The notes beneath the pieces are model-generated. The model saw nothing but the letters and a program-made list of their open reading frames with translations, did no database searches and was not told the DNA's origin. Positions 41,401-47,830 of a DNA stretch of 64,000 bases are shown here, piece by piece. The number at the start of each line of letters is the position of its first letter. Within the stretch, counting starts at the first letter, position 1. The translations under genes and the position numbers were made by a program. The DNA comes from CATQHD01 sp965243165 (GTDB taxonomy: Bacteria; Actinomycetota; Acidimicrobiia; Spongiisociales; Spongiisociaceae): contig OZ251535.1 of the NCBI GenBank assembly GCA_965243165.1, positions 2,108,001 to 2,172,000 of the forward strand. Direction: 5' to 3'.

Positions 41401-42987
41401 CCCGGAACGCCCCGCGCCTTCCTGGAATCCGGCCCCGACCCCCTGGGCGGGGTGATGGCCCGTTACGCCCGCACCCGGGGGCCGTTCACCGCCGGAGAGG
41501 CGTCGGCGGCGCTGGGGCTCCCGGAGGCGGCGGCCGTCCAAGCGCTGGAGGCGCTGGAGCAAAAGGGCAAGCTGGCGCGGGGGGCCTTCCGCCCGGGCGG
41601 AGCGGGCCGCGAGTGGGTGGACGCCGGGGTGCTGAGGCGGCTGAAGCGGCGCAGCCTGGCGGTGCTGCGGCGAGAGATAGAAGCGGTGGAACAACCGGCC
41701 CTGGGGCGGTTCCTTCCCGCTTGGCAGGGGGTGGGCCGCACCGGACGCGGCAGTGCGGAGGCGCTGCTGGAAGCGGTCCGCGTCCTCCAAGGCGCCTCCC
41801 TGCCCGCCTCGATCCTCGAACGGGACGTCCTGCCTGCCCGCCTCGACTACACCCCGGGAATGCTCGACGAGCTGACAGCCTCGGGAGAAGTGGTGTGGGT
41901 GGGCCGCGGTCCGCTCGGCTCCCGCGACGGGCGGGTGGCCCTCTACCTGCGGGAGCAGATGGATCTCCTCCATCGAGGCCTGGACCGGGAACCCCCCGCC
42001 GGCGGCCTCCACGAGGCGATACGAGCGCACCTGGCCGGGCGGGGCGCCTCCTTCTTCCGCGATATCCACGCCGCGGCGGGCGGAGAGCGGCTGGAGGACA
42101 CCCTCGAAGCGCTGTGGGATCTGGTCTGGGCGGGCGAGGTCACCAACGACACCCTCGCCCCCGTCCGGGCGCTGGCGCTGGGCAGGGTCAAAAGTCTGCC
42201 CCGCCGAAGCCCGGCGCCCGCCCGTCCGCGTTACGGGCGGAGGCCCGGCCGCCGCCGGGGCCGGAGCCGGCCCGCCCGGCCCGGGCATCTGCCGTCGGCC
42301 CTGCCCTCCTCCTCGTCGGGGCGCTGGTCCCTGGCTGCGGGCCTCTGTCAAGCGCCCGCCTCCGACTCGGTGTGGGCGGCCGCCTGGGCCGACCTGCTGC
42401 TGGAACGCCAAGGGGTGCTGACCAGGGCGGGCGCGCTGGCAGAGAACATCCCGGGCGGACTCGACTCCTTGTATCCGGTGCTCGACCGCATGGAGGAGAC
42501 GGGCCGCATCCGCCGGGGCTACTTCGTGGAGGGGCTGGGCGGCCTCCAGTTCGCCCTGCCCGGAGCAGTGGACAGACTGCGGTCGGCGGAAGAAGAATCC
42601 GAGGCGCCGGTGATACTGGCGGCGGCCGATCCGGCCAACCCGTACGGGGCGCTGATCCCATGGCCTGAATCCGCCGGAGGCCAAGCCAACCGGTCGGCGG
42701 GCGCCTATGTGATCCTACGCGGCGGGACCCCCCTGGTCTTCTTGGAGCGGGGCGGACGGCGCGCCGTCCTGCTGACCCGGGACGCGGAGCTCTATCCGGC
42801 CGCGGCCGAGGCGCTCACCGAGCTGGGAGAGCGAAACCCCCGCCTGGCCCTCGAAGCCGTCGACGGGCGGCCCGCCGAGGACCACCCCCTGGGGGCCTTG
42901 CTCCTGGAGAAGGGCTTCGCCCCCGGCCTGCGGGGCCTGTCCTACCGAGGCCGCCCAGTCACCCCCCGTTCACCGCTGGGTCGATGA
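38446..42987 (+). CDS. lhr: Lhr-type large superfamily 2 helicase
   Basis: A 1513-residue helicase from ATG 38446, in the normal length range of full Lhr. The Lhr-core comes first: Q motif region, Walker A APTGSGKT near residue 62, VLYISPMKALAHDVERNL, TPESLYLIL, DEVH, LSATQRPLP, then the second RecA domain (TNSRRQAERLCAELNEL, STLELGIDMGSVDLAVL, QRAGRAGHRVG), a winged helix and the Lhr-specific beta-barrel. The C-terminal 600 residues are the Lhr-CTD of tandem winged-helix modules. Lhr is a 3'-5' ATP-dependent helicase that tracks on single-stranded DNA and displaces RNA:DNA hybrids in DNA repair. It appears monocistronic. Confidence 0.93.
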   Translation: MDERTKQGGAGGGADTAGGLFSPAAAAWFDETFNAPTPAQARGWPAIAAGGHTLIHAPTGSGKTLAAFLYMLDRLLTEPAPPPPARCRVLYISPMKALAHDVERNLRAPLTGIRRTAALQGLEPPAEVTAAIRTGETPAAERRRMQQHPPDILITTPESLYLILTSQARRMLGSVRWVIIDEVHAVAGTKRGSHLALSLERLEEITAAPPQRIGLSATQRPLPVIAEFMGGGRLEGEAWIPRPVTIVDDPGDRRLEVEIIVPVEDMAAPAPPDPLDSDPSPAGRRSIWPSIYPKVLDLIRSHRSTIVFTNSRRQAERLCAELNELAGGEIARAHHGSVSREQRLAIEDLLKRGELPAVAATSTLELGIDMGSVDLAVLIESPPSAASGLQRAGRAGHRVGAASAAKIFPKFRGDLLEAAVVSGLMLAGEVEPTAVPQSPLDALAQQIVAAAAVDDWEADDLYRMVRRAAPYRSLARGPYEAVLDMLAGRYPSELFGELRPRLIWDRVTNVLTARSGARRLAVTNPGTIPDRGLYTVNLPDGSRVGELDEEMVYESRPGDAFVLGASTWRITDITRDRVEVVPAPGEPSARMPFWRGDRAGRPIETGRAVGRFIRRIGAMETGRAVEVLMQEHHLDRWAASNLAAYLADQKEASGVLPTDRTVVVERFRDEIGDWRIAVLSPLGGRVHAPWAMAINRKLTDRYGRRLDVIWSDDGISFRFIDTDDLPGLEDLLIDPDELEPILVEELSSTALFAGRFREAAARALLLPRRRFDGRIPLWLQRRRASDLMAIASQFGSFPIVLETYREILQDVFDLPAARELLGGIRSRKVRVEEVETAGPGPFASSLLFEFAASFLYEGDAAPAERRAAALTLDRQLLAELLGEGELRELLDEEVIASVELELQRLAEGRKARGPDGVHDLLRALGPLSEEETAARLEGGGADAGDILAALEGGRRVMRASVAGRRVWAAVEDAGRLRDALGVQPPPGTPRAFLESGPDPLGGVMARYARTRGPFTAGEASAALGLPEAAAVQALEALEQKGKLARGAFRPGGAGREWVDAGVLRRLKRRSLAVLRREIEAVEQPALGRFLPAWQGVGRTGRGSAEALLEAVRVLQGASLPASILERDVLPARLDYTPGMLDELTASGEVVWVGRGPLGSRDGRVALYLREQMDLLHRGLDREPPAGGLHEAIRAHLAGRGASFFRDIHAAAGGERLEDTLEALWDLVWAGEVTNDTLAPVRALALGRVKSLPRRSPAPARPRYGRRPGRRRGRSRPARPGHLPSALPSSSSGRWSLAAGLCQAPASDSVWAAAWADLLLERQGVLTRAGALAENIPGGLDSLYPVLDRMEETGRIRRGYFVEGLGGLQFALPGAVDRLRSAEEESEAPVILAAADPANPYGALIPWPESAGGQANRSAGAYVILRGGTPLVFLERGGRRAVLLTRDAELYPAAAEALTELGERNPRLALEAVDGRPAEDHPLGALLLEKGFAPGLRGLSYRGRPVTPRSPLGR

Positions 42988-43128
42988 GGCGAGCAAGACG
43001 GAGCCGCCGCCTTCTCAATGGACTGCTTTCGTTCTGATAACTTAAGCTATAATTGACTTGCATACCTACTGCACTTCTCCTAAAGTTCTATTGAACCGGA
43101 CGGTCAATCGGTATGACCGGTCGGCGAT

Positions 43129-43740
43129 TCACGGCGCTATACCCACCAATACCAAAGGAACGGCGGGTACTCCGCGGCCTTGCCTTAGCACATTCGCCAG
43201 ATCCCGCTCATAATAGGGAACACCAGAAGACATCTCTTGCTCCATCTCTTTCATCGGTAGTATCTCTATGCCCACATCTATAATATCTGAAACATAGAAG
43301 CTAAGGTGTTTGACGAATATATCATGCGCAACAAAGGCATACTTACCAAATTGAACTTCGGCCGCCACCCGGTTCTTTACAAAGTCGGTCTGATTGTAAG
43401 ACATGATCGGGTTGAAGCCTGCGTCCTTGATCATCCGCTTTTGTTCTTCTGCCGGAAGGGTATGAATCTTGCGCAGGACCTTCTCGTCAAGAGTTACCCA
43501 AAATGTAGAACGGTGCTCGCTCCAACCTTTGGCTTGGAACCCTTTTCGAAAGGCTTTGTTCAGATCCACAGGTGACAACAAAACCTTGCCTTTTGTACGA
43601 CTTTCCTTTGATATTTTGGTCCGCACTAGAGAAGCGTCGACGTTGGCAATCACATCCTTGACTTCTTCCCAAAGCTCTCTGTGATGGACAAGCAGATATT
43701 CCTTGCCGTTCAGATGTGAATACAATGCTGCTATACGCAT
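43129..43740 (-). CDS. BglII-family type II restriction endonuclease
   Basis: A 203-residue enzyme. TDFVKNRVAAEVQFGKYAFV shows Asp119, Glu128 and Gln130, the same spacing as the BglII active site (Asp84, Glu93, Gln95). VAHDIFVKHLSFYVSDIIDV and ILPMKEMEQEMSSGVPYYER with GVPAVPLVLVGI are typical of the BglII/BstYI family. Members cut RGATCY or AGATCT as dimers; the exact site here cannot be read off. The ATG at 43740 overlaps the methyltransferase stop by one base; a TTG one codon earlier is less likely. Composition is AT-richer than the flanks. The cognate methylase lies upstream on the same strand. Confidence 0.87.
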   Translation of the reverse strand: MRIAALYSHLNGKEYLLVHHRELWEEVKDVIANVDASLVRTKISKESRTKGKVLLSPVDLNKAFRKGFQAKGWSEHRSTFWVTLDEKVLRKIHTLPAEEQKRMIKDAGFNPIMSYNQTDFVKNRVAAEVQFGKYAFVAHDIFVKHLSFYVSDIIDVGIEILPMKEMEQEMSSGVPYYERDLANVLRQGRGVPAVPLVLVGIAP

Positions 43741-44639
43741 CAATGACCGCCATTGGGCAAGGCGGGGTCATAGATTGGTTTGCCCATCGGGCGGGTGCGC
43801 AAGGTACCGGCATAGAGTTGTTCGATCCGCTCATGGGCGATTTCCACGTATTCAGGTACTATATCGCATCCGTAGGCATATCGGTCATGCATTAGGGCGG
43901 CGATCGCCGATGAGCCAACTCCCATATAGGGGTCGAAGACGGCATCGTCTGGGTCGGTCATCGACAGCACCAGCCGTTCCACCAGCTCCACCGGGAACTG
44001 GCAGGGATGGGAGGTTTTTTCAGGGTGGTTGCTCTTCACATTGGGGAACATCCAAACGTCGCTGGGGTTCTTTCCTTTGGGGTTGCCCGACAGCTTGCCG
44101 ATGTTGGGGCCCTTGAAGTGGCGCTTGCCCGGGTATTTGGAGGGGACCCGGATCGGATCCAGATTCCAGGTGTAGTCGTCGCCTTTGGTCCACCAGTTGA
44201 TGGTCTCATACCGCCCGGACAGCCGTTTGGAGCAGTGCAGACCGTGCCCGAAGTGCCAGATGATCCGGTTGCGGAGTTTCAATCCCAGATCACGGAAGAC
44301 GGGGTACAGCAGCGTGTCCAGGGGGACGATCTCACCGTCCTGTACGTAATTGCCGACCTGCCAGCAGAGCGACCCCCTGGGATGGAGAAGCCGAACGCAT
44401 TCGCCGATCACCTCCCGCTGCTCCTGCAGGTACGTCTCCAACGGAGCCTTCGATTCGTATGACTTGCCGATGTTGTAGGGGGGCGAGGTAACGATCAGCT
44501 TCATCCCCCCGTCCGGGAGGCCGGCCATGAACGTCCGGTTGTCCTCGCAGGAGATCGAAACCCGCCCGTCAGGGCCGGCCCGCGCCGGGGCCGCCCCCTC
44601 GGGCGCTTCCTCGAACAGGGTCACAGGGGCGGCGGTCAT
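43740..44639 (-). CDS. Beta-class DNA methyltransferase of the BglII-like R-M system
   Basis: A 299-residue methyltransferase with permuted motif order: catalytic TSPPYN near residue 50, target-recognition region in the middle, AdoMet-binding FDPYMGVGSSA near 240. SPPY and beta order suggest N4-cytosine methylation, as in the BglII system, though N6-adenine cannot be excluded. The ATG at 44639 with AAAGGAG 11 bases upstream is taken; an in-frame ATG at 44663 would add eight residues. It is GC-rich like the genome, unlike its partner endonuclease. It protects host DNA. It lies 62 bases downstream of recR, on the same strand. Confidence 0.87.
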   Translation of the reverse strand: MTAAPVTLFEEAPEGAAPARAGPDGRVSISCEDNRTFMAGLPDGGMKLIVTSPPYNIGKSYESKAPLETYLQEQREVIGECVRLLHPRGSLCWQVGNYVQDGEIVPLDTLLYPVFRDLGLKLRNRIIWHFGHGLHCSKRLSGRYETINWWTKGDDYTWNLDPIRVPSKYPGKRHFKGPNIGKLSGNPKGKNPSDVWMFPNVKSNHPEKTSHPCQFPVELVERLVLSMTDPDDAVFDPYMGVGSSAIAALMHDRYAYGCDIVPEYVEIAHERIEQLYAGTLRTRPMGKPIYDPALPNGGH

Positions 44640-44701
44640 CGGCTCATCCACTCCTTTCCGCATTGCCCACAAGGATACCGGGGGCCTGTGACATCGGCCG
44701 G

Positions 44702-45295
44702 TCAGAGCTCCCGGCGGCCGGTCAGGGCCCGGCCCAGGGTGATCTCGTCGGCGTAGTCCATGTCGCCGCCCACGGGGAGGCCGCTGGCGGGGCGGGAAAC
44801 GGTCAGGCCGAGCGGCTTGAAGCGGCGCGCCAGGTACATGGCGGTGGTGTCGCCCTCGATGGTGGGGTTGGTGGCAACGATCAGCTCGGTGAGGGATTCG
44901 TCGACCGCCCGGCGGCGCAGCTCCTCGATGCGCAGCTCGGCCGGCCCTATTCCGTCGATGGGAGAGAGGGCGCCGCCCAGCACGTGGTAGCGGCCCCGGA
45001 ACTCCCGGGTGCGCTCGACGACGGCGATGTCCTGGGCGCGCTCCACGACGCACACCACGGCGGGGTCCCGGCGCGGGTCGAGGCAGATGGAGCACTCCGC
45101 CCCGGAGGTGACGTTGTAGCACCGGGAGCACTCCGACGTCTGCTCGCGCATGTCCACAATGGCCTGCGACAGGCTGCGCGCCTCCCCCTCCTCGATGTTG
45201 AGGAGATGAAAGGCCAGGCGCTGAGCCGACTTGCGCCCCACCCCGGGAAGCCGGGTCAGCTCATCGATCAACCGCTGGACGGAAGGCTCGAACAA
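44702..45295 (-). CDS. recR: Recombination mediator RecR
   Basis: A 197-residue protein with all RecR domains in order: helix-hairpin-helix (LTRLPGVGRKSAQRLAFHLL), a C4 zinc finger (CSRCYNVTSGAECSIC), a TOPRIM domain (VCVVERAQDIAVVERT... then ELIVATNPTIEGDTTAMYLA) and the C-terminal SRPASGLPVGGDMDYADE. RecR acts with RecO and RecF to load RecA at gaps. Start is TTG 45295 with AAGGAGG five bases upstream. No dnaX or YbaB gene precedes it, which is the more common neighbourhood. Confidence 0.95.
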   Translation of the reverse strand: MFEPSVQRLIDELTRLPGVGRKSAQRLAFHLLNIEEGEARSLSQAIVDMREQTSECSRCYNVTSGAECSICLDPRRDPAVVCVVERAQDIAVVERTREFRGRYHVLGGALSPIDGIGPAELRIEELRRRAVDESLTELIVATNPTIEGDTTAMYLARRFKPLGLTVSRPASGLPVGGDMDYADEITLGRALTGRREL

Positions 45296-45348
45296 TCAGA
45301 CCTCCTTGCCCCATTCACCATAACGGGGGCGCGGGGCAGGATCGGGGA

Positions 45349-46470
45349 TCATCCGGCCCGGCCTGAGGGGCCGGCCCCCCGCACGGCGGCGAGCAGGCCG
45401 GCGTCGAAGCGTCGGGCCGCGGCCTGCCACGAGCAGCTCTCGACGGCGCGCCGCCGGGCCGCCGCCCCCATCTCCCGGCGGCGGGGGGCGATCAGCCGCA
45501 CCGCCTCGACTATCTCATCCACCGAGGCGGCCACATACCCCGTTGCCCCCGGCGAAACGGTTTCAGGGGCGCCGCCCGAGGTTCCGGCCACCACAGGAAC
45601 GCCGGAGGCCGCGGCCTCGAGATAGACGATGCCCAGGCCTTCCACCTCCAGCCCCAGACGGCGGGAACGGCAGGGCATCACGAAGACGCCGCAGGAGCGG
45701 TACAGGTCCGGCAGCCGCTCCCAGGGCACGTCCGACTCCACTCGGACGGGGACCGGCGACCGGGCGGCCCGCCGCCGGATGCGGGCCTCGAGTCGGCCTT
45801 GGCCGGCCAGCAGCACCGACACGGGCATGCCTTCCGCCCGGAGCCGCTCGGCCGCGGCCAGCACCCGCAGATGCCCTTTGCGGGGAACGAAGCGGGAGAT
45901 GCATCCCAGCACCAGCCCGCCGTCTTCGCCTCCTCCGCCGGCGCCCCCATCGCCGCCGCCATCCCCCTCCGCCGGAGAGAACGCCTCCAGATCCACCCCG
46001 GCGCCCAGCACCGCCGCCTTCTCCGCCCCCATCGCCGCCGCCCGGCGGGCGGTGAACTCCGACACCGTGAACACCAAGGCGGCTCGGCGGAAGGTCCATC
46101 CGAGCGTCTGGCGCAGCAGCGGAATGGCGCCGGGCATGGTTATCTCCGCTCCGTGGGCGATCACCATGTAGGGAACCCCGAAGGTGCCGGCGATCCTCGG
46201 CCCCAGCTGGGCGAGGGGGTGGGGCGCTCCGAACACCACCGCCTCCGGCTCGTAGTCCCTGATGTGGCCGGCCAGCCACCGAAAGGTCCGGGGCGCGGGC
46301 AGCATGAACGAGGCCGCGCTCCGCACCACGCCCGGTTGGGCCGCCGCCCCCGGATGAGCGGGCGCCAACACCCGGAACGACGCCTCGGAATGGGCAACCA
46401 GATTGAAGAGATACTGCTGGATGCCCCCCGCCTTGGGCGGATAGTCGTTGGTGATCAACAGCGCCCGCAT
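45349..46470 (-). CDS. GT4 glycosyltransferase, PimB-like mannosyltransferase
   Basis: A 373-residue GT-B fold enzyme. N-terminal LLITNDYPPKAGGIQQYLFN is close to the start of actinobacterial PimB/PimC and MgtA mannosyltransferases; the donor-binding C-terminal half has SRFVPRKGH, LLAGQGRLE and the E-x7-E element in GLGIVYLEAAASGVPVVAG. It probably transfers mannose from GDP-mannose to a lipid (phosphatidylinositol or glucuronyl-diacylglycerol) at the cytoplasmic membrane face. A Gly/Asp-rich linker (GDGGGDGGAGGGGEDGG) separates the two domains. Exact acceptor is not determinable. Confidence 0.82.
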   Translation of the reverse strand: MRALLITNDYPPKAGGIQQYLFNLVAHSEASFRVLAPAHPGAAAQPGVVRSAASFMLPAPRTFRWLAGHIRDYEPEAVVFGAPHPLAQLGPRIAGTFGVPYMVIAHGAEITMPGAIPLLRQTLGWTFRRAALVFTVSEFTARRAAAMGAEKAAVLGAGVDLEAFSPAEGDGGGDGGAGGGGEDGGLVLGCISRFVPRKGHLRVLAAAERLRAEGMPVSVLLAGQGRLEARIRRRAARSPVPVRVESDVPWERLPDLYRSCGVFVMPCRSRRLGLEVEGLGIVYLEAAASGVPVVAGTSGGAPETVSPGATGYVAASVDEIVEAVRLIAPRRREMGAAARRRAVESCSWQAAARRFDAGLLAAVRGAGPSGRAG

Positions 46471-46516
46471 GGCATCGACGGTAGCGGCGCCGCCCGCCGA
46501 GGCCGGCTTCCGGGGG

Positions 46517-47755
46517 TCAGCCTTCGAGGTGGCCGGCCACGTTGTAGGTGGAGAGGATGGGGTCTTGGCCGGGCGGCAGCACCACCTGGGTCACCGAGGT
46601 GTTTTCCAGGGGGCTGAGCATCGTCCGGGCTTGCCGGTATTCAAGGCCCAGCACCGTTGCTGCGTAGGCCCTGATGGCGCCGCCGTGCGAGGTGGCCGCC
46701 ACCCGACGGCCCCGGTGGGTGCGGCCCAGACCGCCGACGAAGGCCGACATCCGCTCCCGCACCTCGGTCCAGGTCTCGCCGGTGCCCCCCCGCCGGAAGT
46801 CGCGGCGGTTGTCGTCGTATCCGTCGAGGCGGCCGGAGGCCCTCAGGTCCTCCCACCGCTCCCCCTCCCAACCGCCCAGGTCGATCTCCTTCAGCTCGGC
46901 GGCCGGGGCGGGCGGCCTGCCGAAGGCGATCTCGGCGGTGGCCGACGCCCTTCCCAGCGGAGACGAGAACACCTCGTCGACCTCTCCGATCCAGCCGCCC
47001 AGCAGCTGCGCCTGGCGCCGCCCTTCGGGATGGAGGCCCCAGTCGCTCTGCCCCTGCGCCCGGCCCTCCAGGTTGGGCTGGGTCGCCCCGTGGCGGATCA
47101 GCTCCACCAGCACCGATGAATCCCGGCTGTGCAGATACCGGACTATGCGGGAGACCGGACCCAGATGGGCGGCGTCGTTGTACCGCCGGATCATCGGCCC
47201 CGCCTCTCCGAAGGACACCCAGCAGAAGGCGGTGTTGTCCAACAGCCCCAGCTTCCGGGGGCCGGACGGGGCGTCCAGCAGGCGCAGGAACAGGGCGTCC
47301 AACAGCCCGGCGTGGGTAACGACCAAAGCCGCCTGGCCGTCCTCGAGCCGGGCCGCCAGCTCCCCCACCGCCTGCTGCGCCCGGTCGGCCACCTCCCGGG
47401 GGGACTCGCCGGTCCTCCCTATCTTCGCCTCCGGGTCGCGGTGGATGCGCTTCAGCTCTTCGGCGTAGCGCTCCAGCACCACCTCGCTGGGCAGCCCCTC
47501 CCACTCGCCGATGTCCCCCTCCCGCCAGAGGGGGTTCCGGCGCGGCTCGAAGCCGGCCGCCCGGGCGGTGTCGACGCTGCGCTCCAGATCTGAGGATTCG
47601 ACCGCCGCCCATTCCCGCCTTGCCAGCCTGGCGCCGGCCAGCTCCGCCTGGCGGCGCCCCTCGGCGGTGAGGGGGCTGCATCCGGCCCCCTGCCAGACAT
47701 GGCGGGCGTTGGCCTCGGACAGGCCATGGCGCATCAGTACTACGTGCTTCGCCAA
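46517..47755 (-). CDS. Tandem double histidine-phosphatase (phosphoglycerate-mutase-like) protein
   Basis: A 412-residue protein of two fused histidine-phosphatase domains. Domain 1 starts VVLMRHGLSEANARHVWQG with the second His in VVTHAGLLDAL; domain 2 starts VELIRHGATQPNLEGRAQGQ with ATSHGGAIRAYA. Each keeps the phospho-accepting RHG and the distal His, so both could be active. Members dephosphorylate small phosphates, for example sugar phosphates or alpha-ribazole phosphate. Single domains are usual; this looks like an internal duplication. TTG 47755 with GAAGGGA upstream is the start. Confidence 0.82.
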   Translation of the reverse strand: MAKHVVLMRHGLSEANARHVWQGAGCSPLTAEGRRQAELAGARLARREWAAVESSDLERSVDTARAAGFEPRRNPLWREGDIGEWEGLPSEVVLERYAEELKRIHRDPEAKIGRTGESPREVADRAQQAVGELAARLEDGQAALVVTHAGLLDALFLRLLDAPSGPRKLGLLDNTAFCWVSFGEAGPMIRRYNDAAHLGPVSRIVRYLHSRDSSVLVELIRHGATQPNLEGRAQGQSDWGLHPEGRRQAQLLGGWIGEVDEVFSSPLGRASATAEIAFGRPPAPAAELKEIDLGGWEGERWEDLRASGRLDGYDDNRRDFRRGGTGETWTEVRERMSAFVGGLGRTHRGRRVAATSHGGAIRAYAATVLGLEYRQARTMLSPLENTSVTQVVLPPGQDPILSTYNVAGHLEG

Positions 47756-47815
47756 GATCGTCCCTTCCGCCGCTCGTCAGCCGCCGCTCGAGCGGCCGCC
47801 CCGCCGCCCGCGCCC

Positions 47816-47830
47816 GCTCAGCTCAACTCA
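47816..47830. repeat. Short TTGAG-type element, copy 3 (at hppA stop)
   Basis: GCTCAGCTCAACTCA on the plus strand, i.e. TGAGTTGAGCTGAGC on the coding strand of the pyrophosphatase. It supplies the TGA stop of that gene (47825-47823). Same core as 34031-34048 and 38227-38247. Confidence 0.55.

Noticed and set aside
37846..42684. A 1612-codon open frame antisense to lhr
   Set aside because: It is the mirror of a GC-rich gene with a strong third-position bias; the translation is low-complexity (Gly/Arg/Pro/His) with no domains.
43048..43058. TATAAT followed by TTGACT between lhr and the endonuclease gene
   Set aside because: No gene starts downstream on the plus strand and the elements are in the wrong order for a promoter of one gene.
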